Assembly: GCA_018004935.1 (NCBI GenBank)
Contig: JAGNBF010000002.1
Coordinates: 62,001-126,000, forward strand
Direction: 5' to 3'
DNA length: 64,000 nt
From: Chloroflexota bacterium
Lineage (GTDB): Bacteria; Chloroflexota; Anaerolineae; Promineifilales; Promineifilaceae
Below are positions 10,620-20,746 of the stretch, piece by piece. A model generated the notes under the pieces. The model had not been told where the DNA came from. It searched no databases and saw nothing but the letters and a program-made list of their open reading frames with translations. Each line of letters begins with the position of its first letter. Within the stretch, counting starts at the first letter, position 1. Made by a program: the position numbers and the translations under genes.

Positions 10620-12368
10620 TCAGGCGTCTCTACGAATAGATTGTGTTGTGGTAGGGACGGCCAGGGCTTCTTCCGGTTGTTCAATGACGACTGTGGCTCG
10701 TGATGCGCCAATAGCCTGGCGCACCTCATGGGTGGCAATTTGTAACACTTGCTCCATCGCGGCCGCGCTCCGGATTTTCGTCGCAATACGGTTCAATACC
10801 CGGTCTCGTTCAACCCGTTTCACCAATGTCTCACCTGCTTCTTTACGCTCGGTGATATCCGTCAGGTTCACATAAAATGATGCGTCACCCGCATAACTCA
10901 TCTGTTGCACCGACAACGCTACCCAAATCGGCGATCCATCCAGCCGCCGACCCAGTACTTCATAGTTCAATAAACGGCCTTCACGTTTCAAGATGTCCAA
11001 CACCGTTTCCCGGTCATGCGGATGGTAATATAGATTGGGGGTCATATGACCAATCAATGTATCGAGAGGGGACGCAAAGAGCGCGGCCGCTTTGTCATTC
11101 GCATACTGCACCACCCCATCCTGTAACCGTGTAATCATCACCGCCGTAGGAATCGCATCAATCATTGCCCGCAACCGCGATTCGCTCTCCTGCGCCTGCA
11201 TATATTGGCGGGCATTCTGAATCGCCACAGCCACCTGGCTGGCAATTACCTGCAACAACTCAGCATCCACTTCCATCAACCCATTCACAACATTGTGTTG
11301 CACATCCAACACCCCCATCACCGTTGACCCAAAAGCAATCGGCACAGCCACTTCCGATTTCGTCTCCGGCAAGAGGGGGTTTGACAACCAACCCGGTTCA
11401 TTACTCGTATCGGGCACAAGCACAATCTGATTTGTCCGGGCGGCACGCCCCACCAAACCACTGGCCAACGAAATGGTGTGACCACTCTGAAGCATTATCT
11501 GCCCGGCTTCCCCTGTGCCACCCACCATCGTCAAGTTTTGTCCCCGTTCATCCAAAAAATAAATATGGGCATGATAGTAATTAAACGCCGACTTAACCTG
11601 CTCAACCACCTGCAATACCAGTTGATCCGGGTCAAGAATAGTAGATAACTGGCGACTGACATCGGCACTGGTAGTTAAAGCCCGGGTACGAATCCTCACC
11701 CGTTCTTCCAGGTCAGCATTCAGCCGTTGCAATTGCTGATTCGCCGCCAAAATTTGCGACTGACGATCTTGCTCTACCATTACCCGATAACGATTCAGTA
11801 CCAGATTAAGCACAGTCAACACCAACAAGGTAAATAACAACCCATTGGTTACTGAACCATCTATGACGGGTACCAATGTGGGCAAAAAAATGAGGCCTGC
11901 CATATTGGCCAACATCCACAGAAAACCCAACCAATAGGGAAACAGTACCGCACCGAAGAAATAACCGGGTAATATCCAAACCAACGTATTGAGGTTCTGT
12001 AAGGCGTCAGAGCTATCCCGAAAGAAAATGACCCCATAAACAAACCCGGTGAAGGCAAAAACAAAAAGTGACAGTGACAGATTCAAATAACGGGTCCGAC
12101 TGGCTACATACGAGCCAAACATCAGGGCAAAAAAGAAATACAACAAAACAAAGGATTCGTCGGTCAGATAACTACCAGAACGAAACCCGACAAATATACG
12201 GATACCCGTCAGGGCACAAGTTGCTAATGTCAGACCGGCTAACAACTGGGCCAATCGTTTGCGATCTGCATCCACTACTGAATGTGCTGGTTTAAACAGC
12301 CTATCACCCAGGCGTTGCCAAAAGCTGGCGGGGGCTGGTGTGGATGGTTTCATTGAACTGATTGCCAT
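10620..12368 (-). CDS. Six-helix membrane sensor with GAF and PAS domains
   Basis: 582 residues. Starts at ATG 12368 with GGAG about 8 bases upstream. Residues 38-195 form about six membrane helices, followed by a coiled coil ('LEERVRIRTRAL', about 215-232), a GAF domain (about 235-385, with 'YYHAHIYFLDERGQ' and 'NPLLPETKSEVAVPI'), a PAS domain (about 395-515, ending 'VNLTDITERKEA') and the shared C-terminal motif (about 520-565, 'NRIATKIRSAAAMEQVLQ'). It has the same layout as the N-terminal part of the giant sensor 13 bp downstream, so the two are likely duplicates and cotranscribed. No catalytic output domain is visible. Likely role: membrane-located sensing through an unidentified partner. 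Confidence 0.9.
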   Translation of the reverse strand: MAISSMKPSTPAPASFWQRLGDRLFKPAHSVVDADRKRLAQLLAGLTLATCALTGIRIFVGFRSGSYLTDESFVLLYFFFALMFGSYVASRTRYLNLSLSLFVFAFTGFVYGVIFFRDSSDALQNLNTLVWILPGYFFGAVLFPYWLGFLWMLANMAGLIFLPTLVPVIDGSVTNGLLFTLLVLTVLNLVLNRYRVMVEQDRQSQILAANQQLQRLNADLEERVRIRTRALTTSADVSRQLSTILDPDQLVLQVVEQVKSAFNYYHAHIYFLDERGQNLTMVGGTGEAGQIMLQSGHTISLASGLVGRAARTNQIVLVPDTSNEPGWLSNPLLPETKSEVAVPIAFGSTVMGVLDVQHNVVNGLMEVDAELLQVIASQVAVAIQNARQYMQAQESESRLRAMIDAIPTAVMITRLQDGVVQYANDKAAALFASPLDTLIGHMTPNLYYHPHDRETVLDILKREGRLLNYEVLGRRLDGSPIWVALSVQQMSYAGDASFYVNLTDITERKEAGETLVKRVERDRVLNRIATKIRSAAAMEQVLQIATHEVRQAIGASRATVVIEQPEEALAVPTTTQSIRRDA

Positions 12369-12398
12369 GAGAACGCTCCGTTACGCAAAACCTCGTTA

Positions 12399-12487
12399 TC
12401 TTAGGGTTCGCTCGCAAATAACTTTTGAGTTTGCTGTGGCCGGTCTCCTGACCGCACCACCCAACTTAATCTTGAGCGAACCCTAAG
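12399..12487. repeat. Family E palindromic element
   Basis: About 88 bp bounded by inverted ends TTAGGGTTCGCTC and GAGCGAACCCTAA. The core is GCTGTGGCCGGTCTCCTGAC followed by CGCACCAC, in which CGGTC and GACCG pair. The same core recurs near 26508, 38906, 42840 and 43607. It lies exactly between two co-oriented genes, directly after the stop codon of the downstream-numbered gene, so it could act as an RNA hairpin in the mRNA. Confidence 0.8.
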
Positions 12488-15400
12488 TTATTGTTTTTGG
12501 GTCAATTCCACAAAAGTACGGCGAGCTTTCAAAGCGACACCTAACTCCTGGATAGCTGTTTGCAACGCGCCTTCCACAGTGGTCGCGTTTTGAATTTTCT
12601 GGCTGATAAGGTTCACCTTCGCCTCGCGCTCGGCCCGTTTTTGCGTCTGTGCAAACAAGCGAGCGTTTTGGATGGCCACAGCCACATTCGACGCAATGGT
12701 GCGAAGTAAATTCATATCGCCTTCCGTAAAGCGCCCTTCTCGCTCTGCATCTTGAACGGTCAGCACACCTATCACCTGATCCCCAACTACCATTGGCACC
12801 CCCAGAAACGATTTAGACAACTTTTGTGTATTTGTGGGTATAGCTCCCATTGTCATTAAACGGTGTTCTGTATCCTGGTTTACCAGAAGTGCCTGCCGAT
12901 TTTTAATGATGTAGGTGCTAATACCTTCCCCAAAGGGAAATGAAGGTTCATCTATAAATATCTGATCATTGTCTAGCAGGTAAGGAATGCTAATGATCTG
13001 GTGTTCTTGATCATATAGGGCAACATAGGCACCATTGGCATTAAAAGCCCGACTCAGATTGTGCACCACAGCGGCCAAAATTTTAGGCAAATCTACTTCG
13101 GTGGCTAAGGCCTGTCCAATTTCATTGACTACGCCTAACTCGCTGACACGTCGCTCCGCTTCTTCAGTCAGGCGCAGGTTTTCTAAATGTGCGCCTAACC
13201 CTTGAGAAACGGCCTGCAAAATGGTGCTGAACTCTTCTTCGGGCATTTGCACATCGGCAGCCGTTAACTGGCCCACTTTTTCCCCGCGTAAAACAATGGG
13301 TTGGGTAAAAGTTCGGCCCGATTCGGCAATCAGGTGTCCATTTTCAGGCAGGACAGCCAGTTTATCGTCGGCAAACATGAAGCCAATGCGGCCGCGTTCT
13401 GTTTCTGCCACGTAGGTCTGCCAACCTTCACGTGTTAACCGGCGCGTCAACGAGTCCAATTCCTGTAAGGTCTTAGTAGATTGCTCATTGGCACGCGCAT
13501 TTTCCAACACAATAGCCACCTGAGATGCCAGAATAGTTTGAATGCGGACATCCTCATCGGAAAAATAACCTGCCTGATCCGACTGCACATCTAACACACC
13601 CACAACTTTCCCTGTAGCTATCAGCGGAACAGCTAATTCCGAACGAGTGTCAGGAAGTAAAGGATTAGGCAAAAAATCCGGGGCCTGGGTGACATCATGA
13701 ATATTTACGGCCTGGCGGGTTCGTGCGGCACGTGCCACAAGTGATTGCTCCGAGTGGGCCAGGAGGGTATGTCCCTGAACGACCATTCTACGTCCCGCTT
13801 CGTCCGCACCCGCCGCCAAGACCAATTGTTCTCCCGTCTTATCTAACAGATAAATATGGGCATGGTAAAGACCAAAATTGACCTTTGCCTGATCTACCAC
13901 CGTCTGCAACATTTCTTGAGGACGATGAATGGCGGCAATCGTGGTAGCAACTTGCGTAATCGTTTCTAGTTCAGCCGCCCGTTTGGTTAAAGCATCTTCC
14001 GCATGTCGGCGGGCCGTAATATCACGATGAGTAGCCATGAAACCCAGACGATTACCGCTGGCATCCAGAATAGATGTATTCATGGCTTCAATAGGAATAA
14101 GGCGACCGTTCTTATGTTTGTTGGTGAGTTCACCCGCTACAACCTGATCATGTAACAGTGCATCCCAGAATTGCACATATTGTTCCTGCTTTATAAGACC
14201 AGATTTGATAATGCGGGGAGTTTGGCCTATGGCTTCAGCGGCAGAGTAGCCATAGGTTTTTTCAAAGGCCGGGTTGACGTATTCAATGAGGCCATCCAAA
14301 TTGGTCATAAAAACCGCATCGGTGGAGCGCTCAAGAGCCAGTTGGAATTTACGCAGATTTGTTTCAGCCTTTTTTCGGTCAGTGATATCTTGCAAGGCCC
14401 CTTTAACCCCGGTGGGCTGGCCGGTTTGATCTGTGGTGACAACATAGCGGAATAAAAAGTAACGACTATCACCATCACTTCCTAATAGCCGATATTCCAG
14501 ATCCCCCCTCAATGAGTCCTGACCAATTGTGGCAATGTCTTGAAGCAATCGTTGGCGATCATCTGGGTGAACGAAACGTTCGACAGCCGTCAGGAGCGGT
14601 ATTTCATTCCCCCCGACGGCTTCGGGCGTTGTGCCTAATAGGGTAAAAAACAGGTTATTAAAGTGAATGGTTTGGCTCTGAAGCTTAAATTCGTAACTGG
14701 CTAACTGGGCCAGGCGGGAGGCTTCGTCTAGTTCAATGAGGATGGATTGGGCACGGGCCTGTTCTTGTTGCAGTTCCTGGGTTCGTTCGACCACGCGTTG
14801 TTCCAGTGTGCCGATGAAACCACGCAATTGGCTAGTCATGGTATTGAAGGCCAGCCCCAATGTGCCGATTTCGTCCTGGCTGGTAACGGTAGCTTGTTGA
14901 GATAAATCACCCTGACTAACAGCGCGGGCAATGTGGGCCAATTCGCCGATGGGTTGGGTAATCTGCTGGGCCACAATACTGCCAAGCGCGGCCGCGATGA
15001 TAATAACAACAATGGTAGCCCCACTGGCAATGTAGACATTGCTAAGAGCCAGCGCCAGTGCTTCCGAACGTGGCTGTTCGGCAATGATGACAAAGCTCTG
15101 TTCGTTGAAAGCCAACGTTTGGCGGGCCAGAGCAACATCCTCACCCCCCAAACCGATTGTGAATGAATCTTCTTCCGGTGGGGTTAATTCCGTTCCCTGT
15201 AACACCACAGAAGGATTGGGATGCGCCACAACCCGGTTATCCGCGTCGAGCATATAAACGATTCCCGTGCCAATCACATTCGCCTGGGCCATAATGTCCC
15301 ACACCGGTTTGAAGCGGAAATTAGACACCAAAACACCAGAGAATTGACCCGTCCGCAAATTGCTGAGCGGAATAGAAATGGTCATGAAAGGTTCGCCTGT

Positions 15401-15856
15401 GTTTTGATTAATACTGATAGAACTAAAAAAGGTGTCCCCTGTGGTGCGGGGGGTTTCAAACTCATCCTGTCCTACCCAGTTGATTAAATCATCGGGAGCC
15501 ACTACAGAAAGGCGGGAAAGGTGAATTTCTTCCTGGCCTGCGGCATTGATCAGAATGAGTTGGTCATAATCATGTTGCAAGGCCAATAGATTGGTAAGAA
15601 GGGTGGCCTGTTCTTCAGGCGGCAGGGCGGCAAAATTGCGTAAATCGGCCAACGAACGTAATTCATTTTCACGAGCACGAATGAAATTTTCTACTTCCAC
15701 GCCGACGCGTTGAACTACCTGGCTTTGGGCATCCAAGACATAAGGAACCTGAGTGGTAAAAGAGCGATAGGTCAGGATAAACCCCACAAAGACGAGGGGA
15801 ACAATAGCCAGGCTAACAAAGAAGATTGTGACTCGGGTACGGAGGCTATTGCGCAT
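12488..15856 (-). CDS. dCache-HAMP-PAS-GAF transmembrane sensor without kinase
   Basis: 1,122 residues. Starts at ATG 15856 with AAAGGAGAG 6 bases upstream. One membrane helix (8-30), an extracellular dCache-type sensor (about 35-285), a second helix (about 290-310), a HAMP linker ('ITQPIGELAHIARAVSQGDL') and a coiled coil. Then PAS (about 390-500), PAS (about 510-630, 'HRDITARRHAE'), GAF (about 645-800), a C-terminal half-GAF (about 815-905, 'LTREGWQTYVAE'), a full GAF (about 915-1075) and the terminal motif ('VNLISQKIQNATTVEGALQ'). The HAMP plus coiled coil would normally drive a histidine kinase or methyl-accepting domain, which is missing. It is next to the substrate-binding lipoprotein gene, 103 bp upstream, suggesting shared ligand sensing (inference). 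Confidence 0.9.
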   Translation of the reverse strand: MRNSLRTRVTIFFVSLAIVPLVFVGFILTYRSFTTQVPYVLDAQSQVVQRVGVEVENFIRARENELRSLADLRNFAALPPEEQATLLTNLLALQHDYDQLILINAAGQEEIHLSRLSVVAPDDLINWVGQDEFETPRTTGDTFFSSISINQNTGEPFMTISIPLSNLRTGQFSGVLVSNFRFKPVWDIMAQANVIGTGIVYMLDADNRVVAHPNPSVVLQGTELTPPEEDSFTIGLGGEDVALARQTLAFNEQSFVIIAEQPRSEALALALSNVYIASGATIVVIIIAAALGSIVAQQITQPIGELAHIARAVSQGDLSQQATVTSQDEIGTLGLAFNTMTSQLRGFIGTLEQRVVERTQELQQEQARAQSILIELDEASRLAQLASYEFKLQSQTIHFNNLFFTLLGTTPEAVGGNEIPLLTAVERFVHPDDRQRLLQDIATIGQDSLRGDLEYRLLGSDGDSRYFLFRYVVTTDQTGQPTGVKGALQDITDRKKAETNLRKFQLALERSTDAVFMTNLDGLIEYVNPAFEKTYGYSAAEAIGQTPRIIKSGLIKQEQYVQFWDALLHDQVVAGELTNKHKNGRLIPIEAMNTSILDASGNRLGFMATHRDITARRHAEDALTKRAAELETITQVATTIAAIHRPQEMLQTVVDQAKVNFGLYHAHIYLLDKTGEQLVLAAGADEAGRRMVVQGHTLLAHSEQSLVARAARTRQAVNIHDVTQAPDFLPNPLLPDTRSELAVPLIATGKVVGVLDVQSDQAGYFSDEDVRIQTILASQVAIVLENARANEQSTKTLQELDSLTRRLTREGWQTYVAETERGRIGFMFADDKLAVLPENGHLIAESGRTFTQPIVLRGEKVGQLTAADVQMPEEEFSTILQAVSQGLGAHLENLRLTEEAERRVSELGVVNEIGQALATEVDLPKILAAVVHNLSRAFNANGAYVALYDQEHQIISIPYLLDNDQIFIDEPSFPFGEGISTYIIKNRQALLVNQDTEHRLMTMGAIPTNTQKLSKSFLGVPMVVGDQVIGVLTVQDAEREGRFTEGDMNLLRTIASNVAVAIQNARLFAQTQKRAEREAKVNLISQKIQNATTVEGALQTAIQELGVALKARRTFVELTQKQ

Positions 15857-15959
15857 TGTCGCTCTCCTTTAGCCCATCGGTGTGAATGTGTAAGTTGGTG
15901 AATAACATCATGCTTGTTCTATGGGCAGGGAATGGCACCCTGACATAAGGGAAAGGCCA

Positions 15960-16985
15960 TTAACGCAGAATGGTATCAGCGGCCTGGATGACACTTTCGG
16001 GCACTTCTAAACCAATGGCCTCGGCCGTTTGCAGGTTGATGGTAAGGAAAAATTCCGGGGCCTCGACGGGTAAGGTGGCAGGATCAGTGCCGTTGAGAAT
16101 TTGCCCGGCCAACCGGGCGGCCTGGGCACTCATGGCTTCCAGGTCAGAGGAATAAAACATGAGGACGCCGACTTCCTCGCCTTGTGTCGAAAGGGGGATA
16201 TTACGTTCCAGGGCTAGAGCCAGGGCGGTATCAGCCGCCCCCCCAAAATAGACACGTTCGGAGAAGAGGAGCATGGCATCAATGTCTTCGGGCGCTTCGG
16301 TAAAAGCGGCCGTAGCTTCTTCGGGGGTACGAATTTCTACTAAGACGAGTTCGATATCTAGTTTCGCGGCCGCGTCCTTCACCGCCACTAATTTAGCCGC
16401 CGTAGCTGGTTCATCTGGGTTATGCGGCACATAAACCCGGTGAATATTAGGTGACATTTTGACCAGCCATTCCAAACGCAATCCTTCATTACCGGAATCT
16501 TTTGCCGCGGAAGCGATACCGGTTACATGACCGCCCGGGCGAACCCAGTCTTCCACCAAACCGGCGGCAATGGGGTCCGTAACGGCGACAAAAACAACGG
16601 GTGTGCCTGAGTCTGCGGCCGCGGTCTGGGCCGACTGACACGCCGTGGTACTGATGCAATAGATGAGATTGACCTCAGCCGCCAATAATTCTTGCGCCGC
16701 CTTATCCATCGCCTCCGGCGAAAAATCACCCGAAGACATATCGGCCTGGATATAGTTCACATTATCCCCTTCCACAAAACCCGCCTGAGCCAAACCATCC
16801 TTAAATCCGGCAACTGGCCCCCCCACAGAGGGATCATCAGCACTACTATCACCCCCAAAGGGGTTCAGAACCCCTACCGTAAACACATCAGGTTCAGCCG
16901 CACTGCAAGCCGCCAAAACCAAACCCAACACCATAAGCAATAAAAACAGGCTATAACGATTTGCATTAAAAGAACTGCGTTTCAT
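15960..16985 (-). CDS. ABC-type substrate-binding lipoprotein (ABC_sub_bind family)
   Basis: 341 residues from ATG 16985. An in-frame ATG at 16991 directly abuts the TAGGAG Shine-Dalgarno sequence with no spacing, so the second ATG, 6 bases further on, is preferred. The N-terminus is a lipoprotein signal with lipobox LAAC and Cys27. The mature part has the two-lobed periplasmic-binding fold of the ABC_sub_bind (TrpX-like) family, e.g. 'FTVGVLNPFGG', 'VVFVAVTDPIAAGLVEDW' and 'NIPLSTQGEEVGVLMFYSSD'. These proteins usually bind amino acids or other small molecules for ABC importers, but no permease or ATPase is adjacent. It lies between sensor genes in the same direction and may deliver its ligand to them (inference). 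Confidence 0.88.
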   Translation of the reverse strand: MKRSSFNANRYSLFLLLMVLGLVLAACSAAEPDVFTVGVLNPFGGDSSADDPSVGGPVAGFKDGLAQAGFVEGDNVNYIQADMSSGDFSPEAMDKAAQELLAAEVNLIYCISTTACQSAQTAAADSGTPVVFVAVTDPIAAGLVEDWVRPGGHVTGIASAAKDSGNEGLRLEWLVKMSPNIHRVYVPHNPDEPATAAKLVAVKDAAAKLDIELVLVEIRTPEEATAAFTEAPEDIDAMLLFSERVYFGGAADTALALALERNIPLSTQGEEVGVLMFYSSDLEAMSAQAARLAGQILNGTDPATLPVEAPEFFLTINLQTAEAIGLEVPESVIQAADTILR

Positions 16986-17239
16986 TGACATCTCCTACGA
17001 AAATGTAGGGCGATTTGGTAAATCGCCCGGTGGACGATTTACCAAATCGTCCTACAGATTTTCATCCCTCTTGGTGTGCCCAAGGCACATGGGGAACTCC
17101 TCTAAAAAACGTAATGACTAAATCTGTTACCGGGGCTTGTCGAAGGTAATGCGGGGTTTCGACAAGCTCAGCCCTGGAGAACGTTAGTCGTGACAAAAAA
17201 CAAGAATTTTGTCCTATGACCTGCATCGCCCGGGATTTC
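16986..17239. repeat. Family B and family A palindromes between signalling genes
   Basis: No gene is seen. A family B element occupies 17004-17055 (GGCGATTTGGTAAATCGCC and its partner). A linker at about 17066-17102 ('CTTGGTGTGCCCAAGGCACA') recurs after the B element at about 46128-46162. A family A element occupies about 17111-17193, with outer arms AATGACTAA and TTAGTCGT and inner GGGCTTGTCGAAGG and TTTCGACAAGCTCAGCCC. The B element is only about 10 bases upstream of the lipoprotein Shine-Dalgarno sequence. Confidence 0.8.
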
Positions 17240-20200
17240 TCACGCCTGTTTCCCGTTTTGCACCCCCACCCCAATCTCGACAATAGCCTGACGTGCCTTT
17301 AGCAACTGACCGATTTCACGAGCCGCAGTTTCCAGAGCCGTTTCCACTGAGGTTGTTCCTTGAATTCGTTGGTTAATCGTGTTAATCAGAGCTTCACGTT
17401 CGGCACGTTTACTGGTTTCTTCAAATAAGCGCTGGTTCTCGATAGTTGTCGCGACTACCGAAGCGGCCTGCTGTAAGAGCACGGCATCCCGTTCAGAAAA
17501 AGCGGCTTTTCGTTGCCGACTCATAATATTTAACACCCCCAATACCCGATCCCCCAATATAAGGGGAACCTGGATGAGGGAGAGAAAACCAAATCGGGCC
17601 ATATCTTGTACATCCAGAGCATCATTTTGCTGGATATCGGGGATGATGCGGACGGTTCGTTCCGCAATAATGCTGGCGGTAGAAGTTCCGGCTAAAGGAA
17701 TATCTGTGCCCTGTGGGGAAGTCACCATCACCACAACACCCTCACGTAAGGTAAACGCATTTATGTGGGCGCCATCAGCAGTCACCAAGGCGATGCCTGC
17801 GGCCTGCGCCCCAACCAGAGTGGGTGTCTGGTTGAGGACAATGCTGAGTAGTTCATTTCTCTCCGTTGCCCTATTTAGTTGAGCACTCATATCATTTAAC
17901 TGGGTCAATCGGTGCGCCTGCGTTTCCGTCTCTGAGAGGGCCGTTTGTGTGGCCTCAGAGAGGCGGATATTTTCGATGTGGGCTGTCAAGGCTTCAGCGA
18001 CAGCGGTAAATAATTCCTGCGTTTCATCACCAGGGATAACGGATTCCGACATGCTGAGGGAGCCAATGGTTTCGCCTCGGATTAGCAAGGGATGAACATA
18101 GAGGGCTGGGTTGGGTGTTGATTCGTTTTCCAGGGTAGAGGGTGTAACCTGATTTTGGGTGTAGGTAAAATGGCTTGTTTCTGAGGTCGTGCGCTGGTAG
18201 GTATCCCAACCTTCACGAGTAAGGCGGCGTACTGCTTGTTCCGCCCGACCCCGGTATTGTTCGGCTTCTTCTAGCAGGCGCAAGTTCTCAACTTGTTGGG
18301 CGACACGGCTGGCGATTTCATCTACCAAAGCCCGTTTGTCTGGTGTCCAGGCATTATGAGGAACGCCGGTTATTTCGACAAAACCAATGGCTTCGTTGCC
18401 TAATTGAATGGGGATAACGACGGGTTGATCCGCGGCCGCGGGCAGAGTCACTATTTTCTCATCAGCCTCATAGGTGTACACCAACCGCTCCGGCTTGGAA
18501 ATAGCATCCAGATAACTATCCCAACCACTGTGGATCAAACGGCGACTTTGTTCCTCTAATGTTACCCGTGCCTGTTCCACTTCTGTAAACAAAGCCGCAT
18601 TTTCAATAGCAATAGCTAACTGCCCCGCCAGCGTCTGAAAGGCCGTGAGGTTTGCCGCAGAAAGGGCTTCGGGTTGAGCACTTTGTAGGTCAAGTACCCC
18701 TACCACACGTGGTCCAATCAGCAAGGGCACTGCGATTTCCGAACGGGTCTGGGGAAGTAAGGGGTTGGAACGGAAAATCGCGCTTTCTAGCGTGTTAGTT
18801 ACGATAATAGGCCGACGTTCGGCGGCCACACTCCCGTTGATGGAGCCAGGGCCAACGGTCAGGCGATGGCCGCGACGCAAAAGTTCTTCGCCCGCGTGGC
18901 CTGTGCCTGCCCGCAAGAGGAGAATCTGCCCGGTAGGGTCTGTCAGGTAAATCTGCGTATGGTAGAGGTTAAAGCGCTCACGAATCAGTTCCGCGGCCGC
19001 GCTCAACAACTCATCCAGATTACGTTGCGTAGCCACCCGTTGGCCCACTTCTGCCGCCAGTGTCAGGTCGCGAGTCTGTTCCGCCACCCGTTGCTCCAGA
19101 CCACGAATAAGCTGGCGCAACTGCTCAGTCATGCGGTTAAAGGCCAGCGCCAATGAACCAAGTTCATCATCCCGCTCAATCATAACCGCCTGATCAAGAT
19201 CCCCCTTGGTCACTAATTGCGCGGCATTCGCCAACTGAATAACCGGGGTGGCAATCGTACGAGAAACAAACAAAGCCAACCCCAAAGCCACCACAAACGT
19301 CACCACATTTAAAACCCCAGCGGTAATAGCGGCAGTACGCAGGGCAGAAAATGCCTCACTCTGATTTTGTTCCGCCAACAAACCCATTTGCATTTCCGGC
19401 AACCAACGATACACCCCCACAACGGGAAGTTCATCATAGTTAGGATACAAACTTTGACCATCTACCTGCTCCCGCACCGCTGTGGTCGCACCATCCGTCC
19501 GCACAAAACGCACATTATTTGCCGTGCCCCGAACACGGGTAATCGGGGCCATATTTTCCCCGACCAGATAGGTTTCACCGGTTTCTCCCAAACCCACTCG
19601 TTCCAACATAATATTTTCTAACTCGTCCAGACTGACACGACCAGCAATCACCCCAATAACCGAACCCGTTGAGTCGCGAAGCGGGCGAGAAACAAGCATC
19701 GAAACCGAACCTGCCGTCGGGGGTTGCAGGTAAGAGGCCACAAGACCCTCACGGAAATAGGTCTGGTTGGTGTGTGTTTCCCCAATCTCTAGCTCATTGG
19801 TAGAAACAATCACATGCCCTTCGCTATCCAAAACAAAAATCTCGCTAAACAAGTCAGTTTGTTGAACGACTACGGCCAATTGTCTTTGCACATGAGTCAC
19901 AAAAAGAAGGTCGGCCGCGCCAGGGTTCAAGAAATAACGATTCAAGTCATCTGCGTCATCCCCATCAAGCGTGATGGCCAAGGTCCCATCTAACTGGTTG
20001 ACCCAGGCAAGAATCTCTTGCTCTTTTAAGGTGGCTACGGAATTCAACTGGGCAAACACCTGATTTTGCACGCGTTGGATATAAATCAAGTTGACCAACA
20101 CACCGATCACCACAGCAGGGATGGTCGCCAGTAAGACATAGGAGATGAGGAGCCGGGCACGAATGGAGCCACGTTGGAGAAACCGAATCAGGGCGATGAA

Positions 20201-20740
20201 GGCCATAGACAGAGTGCCAAAGGCTATCATGCCGTTGCGAATGCCTACAGAATCAGTTTCAGCCAGGTTGTAACGAATCGGTAGATTAATGACTGAGCCG
20301 CCCCAAAACAGACCCACATAAACCAACAAGACCAACACCCAGGCTAACCGGCGGCGCGGCCAAACGGTCATAAGCGTGAGGAATACCCCGGCTAGAACAG
20401 GAAACCCATTAAAGAATGGTGCACCTTGTTCAATGGATACTCCCAAAGCTATGAGCACCGCGACAAAAAGAACGGCATGACCGGAAATCACTAAATCGTT
20501 TTGGCGGGCCGCTCGGTAGGCAAAAAACAGACTCAGGATAGACCCAATGGTGATACCCATATCTATCAGCACAGGGATAGAACGTAATTCAAGATAAATA
20601 GGGATGAGGCTGAAGAAACTGAATACCATCAGCACCAGGACAATCTGGCTAAAACGGGCCATGAAGCGAAGCCGATCGGCCAGACTTCTGCCTTCACGAA
20701 GGGAGTATTCCTGTGCTGAAAAATCAGACATATCACTCAT
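17240..20740 (-). CDS. Membrane dCache-HAMP-GAF sensor without kinase
   Basis: 1,166 residues from ATG 20740. A TTG at 20746 lies in the spacer after the GGAGG Shine-Dalgarno sequence and is rejected as start. About six membrane helices (residues 25-185) precede a further helix (about 195-215), an extracellular dCache domain (about 220-470), a helix (about 475-500) and HAMP (about 500-555, 'ATPVIQLANAAQLVTKGDL'). Then GAF (about 575-725), two C-terminal half-GAFs (about 735-825, 'LIHSGWDSYLD', and 845-945, 'LTREGWDTYQR'), a full GAF (about 955-1110) and the terminal motif ('INTINQRIQGTTSVETAL'). No output domain is visible. It belongs to the run of co-oriented sensors. Confidence 0.9.
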   Translation of the reverse strand: MSDMSDFSAQEYSLREGRSLADRLRFMARFSQIVLVLMVFSFFSLIPIYLELRSIPVLIDMGITIGSILSLFFAYRAARQNDLVISGHAVLFVAVLIALGVSIEQGAPFFNGFPVLAGVFLTLMTVWPRRRLAWVLVLLVYVGLFWGGSVINLPIRYNLAETDSVGIRNGMIAFGTLSMAFIALIRFLQRGSIRARLLISYVLLATIPAVVIGVLVNLIYIQRVQNQVFAQLNSVATLKEQEILAWVNQLDGTLAITLDGDDADDLNRYFLNPGAADLLFVTHVQRQLAVVVQQTDLFSEIFVLDSEGHVIVSTNELEIGETHTNQTYFREGLVASYLQPPTAGSVSMLVSRPLRDSTGSVIGVIAGRVSLDELENIMLERVGLGETGETYLVGENMAPITRVRGTANNVRFVRTDGATTAVREQVDGQSLYPNYDELPVVGVYRWLPEMQMGLLAEQNQSEAFSALRTAAITAGVLNVVTFVVALGLALFVSRTIATPVIQLANAAQLVTKGDLDQAVMIERDDELGSLALAFNRMTEQLRQLIRGLEQRVAEQTRDLTLAAEVGQRVATQRNLDELLSAAAELIRERFNLYHTQIYLTDPTGQILLLRAGTGHAGEELLRRGHRLTVGPGSINGSVAAERRPIIVTNTLESAIFRSNPLLPQTRSEIAVPLLIGPRVVGVLDLQSAQPEALSAANLTAFQTLAGQLAIAIENAALFTEVEQARVTLEEQSRRLIHSGWDSYLDAISKPERLVYTYEADEKIVTLPAAADQPVVIPIQLGNEAIGFVEITGVPHNAWTPDKRALVDEIASRVAQQVENLRLLEEAEQYRGRAEQAVRRLTREGWDTYQRTTSETSHFTYTQNQVTPSTLENESTPNPALYVHPLLIRGETIGSLSMSESVIPGDETQELFTAVAEALTAHIENIRLSEATQTALSETETQAHRLTQLNDMSAQLNRATERNELLSIVLNQTPTLVGAQAAGIALVTADGAHINAFTLREGVVVMVTSPQGTDIPLAGTSTASIIAERTVRIIPDIQQNDALDVQDMARFGFLSLIQVPLILGDRVLGVLNIMSRQRKAAFSERDAVLLQQAASVVATTIENQRLFEETSKRAEREALINTINQRIQGTTSVETALETAAREIGQLLKARQAIVEIGVGVQNGKQA

Positions 20741-20746
20741 GAGCAA

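Noticed and set aside
10607-10786. N-terminal extension of the giant sensor to 2,195 residues
   Set aside because: It overlaps the end of the upstream sensor gene and lacks a ribosome site; ATG 10606 has GAGGGAGA and fits the gene spacing.
16986-16991. ATG 16991 as start of the substrate-binding lipoprotein
   Set aside because: It abuts the Shine-Dalgarno sequence with no spacer; ATG 16985 is correctly spaced.
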